Source of the DNA: Clostridiales bacterium
GTDB taxonomy: Bacteria > Bacillota > Clostridia > Oscillospirales > CAG-272
Assembly: GCA_012511425.1 (NCBI GenBank)
Contig: JAAZGC010000004.1
Span: 1 to 6,909 of the forward strand
Length of the DNA: 6,909 nucleotides
Direction of reading: 5' to 3'
The notes beneath the pieces are model-generated. The model had not been told where the DNA came from. It did not search any database and saw only the letters and a list, made by a program, of their open reading frames with translations. This document shows positions 1 to 5,898 of the stretch, piece after piece (the first letter of the stretch is position 1; each line of letters begins with the position of its first letter). A program made the translations under genes and the position numbers.

Positions 1-981
1 CCGCTGCACCACCGGCTCGGGCTTATCCGCCCCGGCACCGGCTTTAAGATGGACGGGTATTTCGTCTGGTGCGCGTCGGTGATAAAGCACAAAAACAAAT
101 ATCACATGCTGGCGTCGCGCTGGAAATCGGGGCTCTCCTTTCCCGAGGGATATATGGTCGGCTCCGAGATTGTCCACGCGGTGTCGGACGACCCTCTCGG
201 TCCTTTTTCCTTTACCAACCGCGTTATAGCTCAGCGCCCCCGCGGCAGCTGGGACAGCCAGATGGCGCACAACCCGCATATTATCCGCATCCGCGATATT
301 AAAGGGGATTTGTTTTTGCTCTATTACATCGGTACGCCTTACAACGACGCAAATATGCGGCGGATAGGCGTCGCCTCCGCGAGAGCGCCGGAAGGTCCCT
401 GGACGCGGCCGGACAAGCCGATCGAATTAGGTCTCGGCGGCTGCTTCTGCCCTTCTCCGATGCAGGACGACGATGGCTCGATCCTTATGGCGTTCGGTCA
501 CGGCGACTTTCGCATCGGCATTGCCCGGGCAAGGCGCCGGGACGGCGAATACGAGCTGCTTTCGGCGGACATCCTGCCGGGGGTCAAAGCCGAAGACCCT
601 TTCCTTTACAAATACGGCGGCAGATATTATATGATAGTTTCCGACACCGAGGGAAAACTGCTGGCGGAATTTAACTACAAAACCAACTCCGCCGCAGCCG
701 GCGCCCGAAAAGGCGCCAGCGCTCAAAAAGGCGTTATGCTCGTCTCCGGCGACGGTATTGACTGGAAGCTCGACGAATATCCGAAGGTCTACGGAAATAC
801 GCTGATGTACGGCGATATGTCGGTCGGGCGGGCGGAGCTTATGATGCATCCTTTCCTTCTCTGCGAATCCGGCCGGCCGAAAGTTTTATACATAGCCGTG
901 CTGAAAGATAATGAAACGTTCAGCATATCCCGGCCGATTAACGATATCCCCCTCCCCGATTATCAGGAGATACGCCGATGA
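1..981 (+). CDS. Five-bladed beta-propeller glycosidase, GH43-like, 5' end cut off by the window
   Basis: The frame is open from base 1, so the ATG at 49 is probably internal and the true start lies upstream. About 326 residues are visible. The sequence reads like clan GH-F and related five-bladed propellers: blade-like repeats such as a tryptophan-aspartate stretch followed by HNPH (250-279), then LYYIG (around 319-333), a PSPMQDDDG turn (451-477), and an EDPFLYKYGGRYYMIVSD strand pair (592-645). The EDP at 592-600 could hold catalytic acids, but I cannot assign them without an alignment. Such enzymes hydrolyse arabinosyl, xylosyl or related linkages in plant or algal polysaccharides; the substrate here is unknown. 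No signal peptide can be judged because the N-terminus is missing. The stop overlaps the next start (ATGA, 978-981). GH117 or an uncharacterised GH43-related family is the main alternative. Confidence 0.72.
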   Translation, partial: PLHHRLGLIRPGTGFKMDGYFVWCASVIKHKNKYHMLASRWKSGLSFPEGYMVGSEIVHAVSDDPLGPFSFTNRVIAQRPRGSWDSQMAHNPHIIRIRDIKGDLFLLYYIGTPYNDANMRRIGVASARAPEGPWTRPDKPIELGLGGCFCPSPMQDDDGSILMAFGHGDFRIGIARARRRDGEYELLSADILPGVKAEDPFLYKYGGRYYMIVSDTEGKLLAEFNYKTNSAAAGARKGASAQKGVMLVSGDGIDWKLDEYPKVYGNTLMYGDMSVGRAELMMHPFLLCESGRPKVLYIAVLKDNETFSISRPINDIPLPDYQEIRR

Positions 982-1238
982 ACAAAGAATCAGAAAGACT
1001 TGACCGCACGCTTCCCCCGCCGTCCGGCCGGGTCTTCAGCGCATATTCATCGAGGATTTTTGATACCGATGAAGAAATCCCGGATATGTTCGCGCTGTTT
1101 TCGAGAACCACCTTCGGCGAACTTGAGAGCCTGCTGCTTCGCGCCGACTCCCGCGACTCAAAGGCGTTTTACCGGGCGCTGCTCAATCTTAAGCTCCAGA
1201 TAGCTCAGGAGAAGGTTGTCGGAGAGGAGCTGCTCTGA
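978..1238 (+). CDS. Unrecognised 86-residue protein upstream of the zeta-like kinase
   Basis: I do not recognise this family. It starts at an ATG overlapping the stop of the glycosidase gene (ATGA) with an AGGAGA ribosome binding site at 965-970, and its stop overlaps the next start (TGATG, 1236-1240), so it is probably translated in coupling with both neighbours. The N-terminal third is charged and contains a PPP turn (residues 13-15). Residues about 46-86 look helical, rich in Leu, Ala, Glu and Lys. There is no signal peptide, membrane segment or cysteine. Its size, order and overlap with a zeta-like kinase resemble the antitoxin-toxin layout of epsilon/zeta and PezA/PezT, but no antitoxin motif is visible, so that role is inference only. 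Confidence 0.75.
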   Translation: MNKESERLDRTLPPPSGRVFSAYSSRIFDTDEEIPDMFALFSRTTFGELESLLLRADSRDSKAFYRALLNLKLQIAQEKVVGEELL

Positions 1239-1984
1239 TGGCGGAAGAAAGGGTTCCTCCCGTTTACACCCTCATCGCCGGCATAAACGGCGCCGGAAAA
1301 ACTTCTCTTTACACGATTTTAAAAGACGGAGCCGATCTCGGCGTCAGGATAAACACCGACGAGATGATCACCGGCGGCGGAGGCGACTGGAGAGACAACT
1401 TAGAGCAGCTGAGAGCCGGACGGCGGGCGTTAACGATGATCAACGACTGCATCGACACCGGCGTTTCCTTTCATCAGGAGACCACCCTGCCCGGTCCGAC
1501 GATACTCAAATACGTCCGCAAGGCAAAGGCGGTCGGGTTTGAGATACGGCTTTATTATGTCGGCGTCGACTCGCTTGAAATCGCCGTCGAACGGGTGCGC
1601 CGGCGGGTCGCCCGCGGAGGACACGGCGTTGACGAGCGAATCATCTCAAAAAGATACAAAGCGCTGCCGGAAAACCTCTCCGCGCTGCTGCCCTACTGCG
1701 ACCTTGCGGTTTTTTACGACAACACCTCCCGCTTCCGTCAGTTTGCGATAATTAAACACGGACAGCTGATCGACTTCGACCGCGAGGTGCCCGGCTGGTT
1801 CTTCGGGATACACGGGATACGCTTCTTTGTCTCTCCTCAGCTGCCCGAAAGCACGGCGCATGTCGCGTCTCAGTCGCTGCGCTTCGTTCCGGCGAACGCG
1901 GTGCCGGGCGACGCTATAATCTCGCCGGTCGTAAATCAGGGCGCCGGAATGCCGGAAATTAATTCATCCGAGGATGATATATAA
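1238..1984 (+). CDS. Zeta-toxin-like P-loop kinase (COG4185 type)
   Basis: This 248-residue protein has the marks of the zeta toxin/COG4185 nucleotide kinases. A Walker A loop GINGAGKT is at residues 15-22 (K21), followed by INTDEM with D41 in the place of the zeta catalytic aspartate. An ETT motif is at 81-83. A long RVRRRVARGGHGV segment at 119-131 carries arginines and the GGH typical of the family, followed by KRY (138-140). Characterised zeta toxins phosphorylate UDP-N-acetylglucosamine and block cell wall synthesis; many COG4185 members have no proven toxicity. The family core appears to end near EVPGWF (183-188), leaving about 60 extra residues of unknown function. A GGAGAGGAG site at 1221-1229 precedes the start. 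The gene overlaps the 86-residue gene and directly abuts mnmM, suggesting coupled expression. Confidence 0.85.
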   Translation: MAEERVPPVYTLIAGINGAGKTSLYTILKDGADLGVRINTDEMITGGGGDWRDNLEQLRAGRRALTMINDCIDTGVSFHQETTLPGPTILKYVRKAKAVGFEIRLYYVGVDSLEIAVERVRRRVARGGHGVDERIISKRYKALPENLSALLPYCDLAVFYDNTSRFRQFAIIKHGQLIDFDREVPGWFFGIHGIRFFVSPQLPESTAHVASQSLRFVPANAVPGDAIISPVVNQGAGMPEINSSEDDI

Positions 1985-2542
1985 ATGATAGATCTTTTGG
2001 AGCTGCACAAGCATTTCATCGCCCCGCACATCCGCCCCCATGCTGCGGCGGTCGACTGCACGATGGGCAACGGCAACGACACCCTCGCCCTCTCGAGGAT
2101 GATGGGAGAGACAGGCCGGGTCTACGCCTTTGACATACAGGCGCAGGCGGTTGAAAATACAAAAAAACTGCTCGAAGCGGAAAACGCGCCGGAAAATTAC
2201 ACCCTTATACTCGACAGCCATGCGGAAATACTTAAATACATCCCGGAAAATGAAGACGTCTGCTGCGTAATGTTCAATTTGGGCTGGCTGCCCGGCGCCG
2301 ATCATTCGACCTTTACCCTGCGCGAATCGACGATGAGGGCGGTCGAAGGAGCGGTAAAGCTGCTCGCTCCGGACGGAATAATCCTTATAGCCGTCTACCC
2401 CGGCCACCCGGAAGGAAAGCTCGAAGGCGAGATGCTTTACGAATACTTCGGGACTTTTGACCGCCGGCAATGGTGCGTCAGCCGGGTGCAGATAATCAAC
2501 TCCCCGACATCTCCGTATTTTTTCGCGGCGGAGAGGAAATGA
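1985..2542 (+). CDS. mnmM: tRNA 5-aminomethyl-2-thiouridine methyltransferase MnmM (YtqB family)
   Basis: This 185-residue class I SAM-dependent methyltransferase matches the YtqB/rRNA_methylase family along its whole length. The SAM-binding motif I is DCTMGNGND at residues 24-32, the ribose-binding acidic residue is D50 in YAFDIQ, and the family-specific FNLGWLPG (97-104) and YPGHPEG (138-144) are present. B. subtilis YtqB, renamed MnmM, adds the methyl group that converts nm5s2U to mnm5s2U at the wobble position of certain tRNAs, replacing the methyltransferase half of MnmC in Gram-positive bacteria. Databases often still call it a 16S rRNA methyltransferase. The ATG directly follows the TAA of the kinase gene; a weak GAGGAT site is at 1970-1975. 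A terminator follows at once, so this is the last gene of the operon. Confidence 0.93.
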   Translation: MIDLLELHKHFIAPHIRPHAAAVDCTMGNGNDTLALSRMMGETGRVYAFDIQAQAVENTKKLLEAENAPENYTLILDSHAEILKYIPENEDVCCVMFNLGWLPGADHSTFTLRESTMRAVEGAVKLLAPDGIILIAVYPGHPEGKLEGEMLYEYFGTFDRRQWCVSRVQIINSPTSPYFFAAERK

Positions 2543-2553
2543 GAATAAAATAT

Positions 2554-2589
2554 GCCCACGCGCGGTTTTAAAGCGCATGGGCTTTTTTT
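2554..2589 (+). terminator. Rho-independent terminator after mnmM
   Basis: A 10-bp GC-rich stem (arms 2554-2563 and 2573-2582, one C/A mismatch) with a 9-nt loop is followed by seven T residues at 2583-2589. It starts 12 nt after the mnmM stop. Read on the minus strand the mismatch becomes a G-U pair, but the trailing T-run there is weak, so the plus strand is the likely direction. Confidence 0.88.
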
Positions 2590-2662
2590 GAGAAATTTTC
2601 CGTGTTCGCCGAGAATCATTCGGGTATTTTGATAATTATCTGTAAATTATTAGTATAATATA

Positions 2663-2691
2663 TTGTTTTTTTCGTGCAAATGCCGTATAAT
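2663..2691 (+). promoter_or_regulatory. Sigma-A-type promoter of the RelB/DinJ-like gene
   Basis: A -35 element TTGTTT (2663-2668) and a perfect -10 TATAAT (2686-2691) are separated by 17 bp, predicting a start near 2698 and a leader of about 22 nt. A second TATAAT at 2654-2659 with TTGATA at 2629-2634 has a 19-bp spacer and is less likely. Confidence 0.7.
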
Positions 2692-2704
2692 TGTTATATA
2701 ATTG

Positions 2705-2711
2705 AAAGGAG
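2705..2711 (+). promoter_or_regulatory. Ribosome binding site fixing the antitoxin start at 2720
   Basis: AAAGGAG lies 8 nt before the ATG at 2720. A longer reading from TTG at 2702 would place this site inside the coding region, so the ATG is preferred. Confidence 0.85.
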
Positions 2712-2719
2712 ATGATTTT

Positions 2720-2998
2720 ATGGCGGGAAAAACAACCAACATCAGCATCCGCATGGACAGCGAATTAAAGGCAAAGGCGGATGCTTTGTTTTCCGACCTG
2801 GGAATGAACCTCACTACGGCTTTCAATATTTTCGTGCGCCAGTCGCTTCGAGAAGGAAGAATCCCTTTTGAAATATCATTGAATCAACCCAACAATGAGA
2901 CAATAGCCGCGATGCGCGAAGCGGAAATGATTGCAAAAAATCCTTCCGTTAAGGGGTATGATGACCTTGACGAGCTTTTTGCCGACCTTAAGAAATGA
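2720..2998 (+). CDS. RelB/DinJ-family antitoxin, solitary
   Basis: This 92-residue protein has the RelB/DinJ layout. An N-terminal ribbon-helix-helix comprises a strand TTNISIRM (residues 5-12), a first helix 13-27 (DSELKAKADALFSDL), and a second helix 31-44 after the GMNLTTAF turn. Then come the family signature GRIPFEI (46-52) and an acidic C-terminal tail, which in homologues wraps the cognate RelE/YafQ-type RNase. The ribbon-helix-helix normally dimerises and represses its own promoter. Here no toxin gene follows: the next 140 nt are noncoding and then the convergent kinase gene ends. It may be an orphan antitoxin, may act against a toxin encoded elsewhere, or may serve as a plain regulator. 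It has its own promoter and terminator. Confidence 0.9.
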   Translation: MAGKTTNISIRMDSELKAKADALFSDLGMNLTTAFNIFVRQSLREGRIPFEISLNQPNNETIAAMREAEMIAKNPSVKGYDDLDELFADLKK

Positions 2999-3071
2999 AT
3001 TTTTCGTCTAATGTGTAGTTTTTTGTTTTCTATTGCGTATCGAATAATTCCTTAATATCCTCTGATTAAAA

Positions 3072-3113
3072 GGGCTGAAGCAAAACTCAAATGTTGCTTC
3101 AGCCCGATTTTAT
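3072..3113. terminator. Bidirectional terminator between convergent genes
   Basis: A perfect 12-bp inverted repeat (arms 3072-3083 and 3094-3105, 10-nt loop) is followed by TTTTAT on the plus strand. On the minus strand it is followed by TTTTAAT (complement of 3065-3071). It sits between the ends of the antitoxin gene (+) and the histidine kinase gene (-) and can serve both. The rest of the 140-nt gap shows no gene. Confidence 0.85.
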
Positions 3114-3138
3114 CATTATATAACAAATTCCAAACAAA

Positions 3139-5010
3139 TCACACCACCGGAAACGACAACAGCGCTTTGAACAAATCTCCGTCGATTTCTATCCGCAGAC
3201 TGCCGTCCATGAGTTCGGCGATGCTTTTCGCTATCGAAAGACCGAGACCGTTGCCATCGGTGTGCCTTGATTCGTCGCCGCGGGTGAAGCGCTCCATCAG
3301 CTCCTCTTCGGTCATGTCGAGAGGCTCGCGGCTGGTGTTCTTGAAGCTGAACAGCGCGAATCTGCCGACCTTCTCCAGCGTAAGATATACCCTTGTCCCG
3401 TCGAGGGCGTATTTTTCGATGTTGTTCATCAGGTTGTCGAAGATGCGCATCATCCGCCGGCCGTCCGCCATAACGGTAAGCTTCTCCTCCGGAACACGAA
3501 CAACGAGGGAGAGCCCTGCGGCATCGAGCCGCTCCTGATATTCTCCCGCCGCCTGAGTTACGAAAGTCGCGGCGTCGCAGGGGGCGTTGATTATCTCAAG
3601 GCTGCCGGTCTGCGCTTTTGACGCCTCGACAAGGTCTTCGATAAGCCGCTTTAGCTTGTCCGACTGGCGGCTGAGCACCTGCGAATACTCAATTATCTTC
3701 TCGTTTTCGGTTTTCTCTTTTGAGATGAGTTCGGAATAATTGATTATTGATGTCAGCGGGGTTTTGATGTCGTGCGAGACGTTGGTGATAAGCTCGGTTT
3801 TCATCCGCTCGCTTTTCATCCGCTCATCCACCGCCGCAGAAATGGCGCCGGCGATGCCGTTCAGGTTTTCGCCGTGCTTTTTGAAATCAAGGAACATCCC
3901 TTTCGTATCGGTGCGGCAGCCGAGGTCGCCCTTTGCCAGCCGCTCGCCGCTCTTTTGCAGCCGCCGCATCAGCACTGCGACATATAGAATTGCCGGAAAA
4001 ACGATCAGGCGGCTGAAAAACCAGAGCGTCGCAAGATTAGGATATGAGTATACGCCGACATAGAGCGCGAACAGCTCCGAAAGCCCGACGCCCAGAAGCA
4101 GGAGTACCGTCTTCCAGACAAGCGGCAGGTCGCGCAGAAATTCGCCCATGGCTCGAGCGAATTTCGAGAGCTGTCTGCCGAAAAAGCATAGAATTTTCCA
4201 TATAAGCTGTATGCACCGCCAAAACACGGTATTTGAAAACAGCGTCCCCTCTTTCAGCCGCGCCGCCGCCGACATACAGGTACCGAGAAAGACGGCAATC
4301 TCAATCAAAGTGAATACGCCGAGGACAATTAAACCGCCGTAGTTTATGCCGGAACCGAAAATTTCGATACCCAAAATAAGATAAACAAGGTTCGGCAGGA
4401 GCATTATATCAAACGGCAGTCGGTTAAGCGGCCCCATATGCAGCTCGTCGTCCCCCGGCCGCCGCCCGGAAACGCTCATCAGCGCAACGAAGAGCAGCAC
4501 AGACAGCACCGCCGCCGCGGGAGCGATATAGAGCACCGCGTATCTCGCGCGATAGCAAAACCGGATTGCTTTGACGCCCAAAGAGATATCGTCCCGAATC
4601 GGAAGATCCTCTTTCAGAGAGATTTCGAGGGTGTATTTTGCCTTTCCTTCGTCGAAATATCTTTTTTGATCTTCGGTGAATTCGTATGACCGCGTGAAGC
4701 TGTCGGCGTATTTCCCGGCGGAGGAGGAAAGCGTTTCCTTTTTGGTGTCATTATCGGTCAGCCGCCAGCAAAAGTTTTCGTTGATGTCACTGTTGCCGCC
4801 GTTTAATGCGAGATGGAGAAAATAACCGGCTCTCGACTGCATCTCTCTTTCGATGTATTTATCCGCCGAATACTGCTCGGTTTGGAAATAAAGTCCGTAA
4901 TCGTAAAAGAACGCCGCGGCAAGCGCCGATCCCGCCGCCGCGATTATCGACAGCGAGCAGAGCAGGAACAGCAGCGTCTTGCCGGGGATGCTTCTTAAAA
5001 ATCGTTTCAT
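3139..5010 (-). CDS. Six-TM sensor histidine kinase
   Basis: This 623-residue membrane kinase of the PhoR/EnvZ class is encoded 2 nt after its response regulator. Predicted membrane segments are at about 12-36, 156-180, 200-220, 225-250, 300-322 and 327-348, with an extracytoplasmic region of about 120 residues between the first two that probably senses the signal. A HAMP-like linker follows (about 349-395). The H-box SHDIKTPLTSI carries the phosphorylated H413. The N-box includes D525, N526, N529 and N530, and the G-box DGNGLGLSIAKSI begins at D585. All catalytic motifs are intact. It should autophosphorylate and pass the phosphate to the OmpR-type partner. The signal is unknown, and the membrane part does not match a named sensor that I recognise. 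Translation probably couples to the regulator, whose last codons supply an AAAAGGTG site. Confidence 0.93.
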   Translation of the reverse strand: MKRFLRSIPGKTLLFLLCSLSIIAAAGSALAAAFFYDYGLYFQTEQYSADKYIEREMQSRAGYFLHLALNGGNSDINENFCWRLTDNDTKKETLSSSAGKYADSFTRSYEFTEDQKRYFDEGKAKYTLEISLKEDLPIRDDISLGVKAIRFCYRARYAVLYIAPAAAVLSVLLFVALMSVSGRRPGDDELHMGPLNRLPFDIMLLPNLVYLILGIEIFGSGINYGGLIVLGVFTLIEIAVFLGTCMSAAARLKEGTLFSNTVFWRCIQLIWKILCFFGRQLSKFARAMGEFLRDLPLVWKTVLLLLGVGLSELFALYVGVYSYPNLATLWFFSRLIVFPAILYVAVLMRRLQKSGERLAKGDLGCRTDTKGMFLDFKKHGENLNGIAGAISAAVDERMKSERMKTELITNVSHDIKTPLTSIINYSELISKEKTENEKIIEYSQVLSRQSDKLKRLIEDLVEASKAQTGSLEIINAPCDAATFVTQAAGEYQERLDAAGLSLVVRVPEEKLTVMADGRRMMRIFDNLMNNIEKYALDGTRVYLTLEKVGRFALFSFKNTSREPLDMTEEELMERFTRGDESRHTDGNGLGLSIAKSIAELMDGSLRIEIDGDLFKALLSFPVV

Positions 5011-5012
5011 CT

Positions 5013-5705
5013 CTATTTCACCTTTTCCATTTTATATCCCTGACCGAAAATCACCTTGATATAGCGCGGGTCCGAAGGGTCGATTTCGATCTTTTCCCTT
5101 ATATGCCTTATATGAACGGCGACGGTGCTCTCCGACCCCAGCGGCTTTTCCCGCCAGACGAGGGAATAAATCTCCTTCGGGCTGAACACCTTTCCCGGAT
5201 TGCGCATCAGCAGCCGGAGTATTTCGTATTCCTTCGGCGTAAGCGAGACTTCTTCACCGTCGACACTGACGGTTTTTGCCGCATCGTCGAGTTCAAGCCC
5301 GCCGATTATAATTGTTTCCCCGCCCGGCTCGCCGGAGCCGAGTCTGATATACCGCCGCAGGGCGGATCTTACCCTCGCGCAGACTTCCGACGGGTTGAAC
5401 GGCTTTGTAATATAGTCGTCCGCGCCGCAGTCAAGGCCGAGAATCTTATCCGAGTCTTCGCTCTTCGCGGTGAGCATTATTATCGGCACGTTCGAAAACT
5501 CGCGTATCTTTGCCATCGCGGCGATGCCGTCCATCCGGGGCATCATTATATCCATCAAAATAAGGTGCAGCTCCTCGCGGGAGGCGATATCCACCGCATC
5601 AACTCCGTTTTCCGCTTCAAAAATGACGTAATCGGGATTTGCGAGGTAAATTTTCAGCGCCGACAGTATGTCGCGGTCGTCGTCGCAAATAAGTATGTTC
5701 GGCAT
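5013..5705 (-). CDS. OmpR/PhoB-family response regulator
   Basis: With the start chosen here the protein has 230 residues. The receiver domain (about 2-115) has the acidic pocket D8-D10, the phospho-acceptor D52 in LMDIMMP, the switch threonine T79 in MLTAK, and K101 in ITKPF. The C-terminal winged helix (about 135-225) has the usual LTPKEYEILRLL start, a recognition helix around 193-207 and the final GYKM hairpin. It acts as a DNA-binding transcription factor phosphorylated by the adjacent kinase. An ATG at 5714 would add three residues, but the AAAGGA at 5719-5714 overlaps it and sits 8 nt before the ATG at 5705, so 5705 is preferred. The target genes are unknown; a repeat at 5770-5786 and the divergent secreted gene are candidates. 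Confidence 0.94.
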   Translation of the reverse strand: MPNILICDDDRDILSALKIYLANPDYVIFEAENGVDAVDIASREELHLILMDIMMPRMDGIAAMAKIREFSNVPIIMLTAKSEDSDKILGLDCGADDYITKPFNPSEVCARVRSALRRYIRLGSGEPGGETIIIGGLELDDAAKTVSVDGEEVSLTPKEYEILRLLMRNPGKVFSPKEIYSLVWREKPLGSESTVAVHIRHIREKIEIDPSDPRYIKVIFGQGYKMEKVK

Positions 5706-5713
5706 GGCATTCA

Positions 5714-5719
5714 TCCTTT
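5714..5719 (-). promoter_or_regulatory. Ribosome binding site deciding the response regulator start
   Basis: AAAGGA on the minus strand overlaps the first possible ATG (5714) and is 8 nt from the second (5705). With a predicted transcript start near 5722, the first ATG would have almost no leader. Confidence 0.75.
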
Positions 5720-5728
5720 CCGTATAAT

Positions 5729-5757
5729 ATTATACCATATCGCCGATTAAGAGTAAA
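5729..5757 (-). promoter_or_regulatory. Extended -10 promoter of the two-component operon
   Basis: On the minus strand TGGTATAAT (extended -10, TATAAT at 5734-5729) is preceded after 17 bp by TTTACT (5757-5752), a weak -35. This pattern fits a promoter helped by an activator bound upstream. The predicted transcript begins near 5722, leaving a leader of about 17 nt before the ATG at 5705. Confidence 0.7.
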
Positions 5758-5769
5758 TATCGGGGGCTA

Positions 5770-5790
5770 TTAAGATTTGCTTAAGAAATC
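5770..5790. promoter_or_regulatory. Candidate response-regulator binding site
   Basis: TTAAGA occurs at 5770-5775 and again at 5781-5786, an 11-bp period (one helical turn), as in tandem half-sites of OmpR/PhoB-family regulators. The segment also contains GATTT (5774-5778) facing AAATC (5786-5790) as an inverted repeat. It lies about 12 bp upstream of the regulator's -35 element, a normal place for an activator, and about 70-90 bp upstream of the divergent gene's predicted start. Confidence 0.45.
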
Positions 5791-5822
5791 GGGCGGGGAG
5801 ATAATTTGTTTTTAAAATAACA

Positions 5823-5851
5823 TTGACTTGACTTAATTGCCGTGTTATAAT
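5823..5851 (+). promoter_or_regulatory. Strong extended -10 promoter of the discoidin-domain gene
   Basis: TTGACT (5823-5828), a 17-bp spacer and TGTTATAAT (TATAAT at 5846-5851, with an extended TG) make a near-consensus sigma-A promoter. The predicted start near 5858 leaves a leader of about 40 nt containing AAGGAGG at 5882-5888. A second overlapping TTGACT at 5828-5833 would have a 12-bp spacer and is unlikely to serve. Confidence 0.82.
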
Positions 5852-5898
5852 ATTTATAGCGTGGAAACACAAAAAACACTCAAGGAGGCATTTATTTA

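Noticed and set aside
49..51. ATG at 49 as the start of the glycosidase
   Set aside because: The frame stays open to base 1 with plausible protein sequence, and no ribosome binding site precedes 49. The gene most likely begins outside the window.
427..849. Minus-strand open frame (140 codons) inside the glycosidase gene
   Set aside because: It is a shadow of the conserved propeller sequence, with a composition typical of antisense reading and no start context.
1216..1542. Plus-strand frame (108 codons) overlapping the start of the zeta-like kinase
   Set aside because: The translation is an Arg/His-rich frameshifted reading of the kinase gene, which carries the Walker A motif in the other frame.
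1964..2578. Minus-strand open frame (204 codons) opposite mnmM
   Set aside because: It overlaps mnmM completely, begins inside the terminator hairpin, and has no recognisable motif.
2702..2704. TTG at 2702 as the start of the antitoxin
   Set aside because: It would put the AAAGGAG ribosome binding site inside the gene and lies only a few bases from the predicted transcript start. The ATG at 2720 is correctly spaced.
2999..3071. Possible remnant of a toxin gene after the antitoxin
   Set aside because: The stretch is AT-rich and too short, and it shows no RelE/YafQ-like residues in any frame, so a decayed toxin cannot be supported.
4806..5750. Long plus-strand open frame (314 codons) opposite the kinase and regulator genes
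   Set aside because: It lies antisense to two clearly conserved genes and runs across their junction. Its translation is Arg/His-rich with no domain, as expected from the GC-rich complement of real coding DNA.
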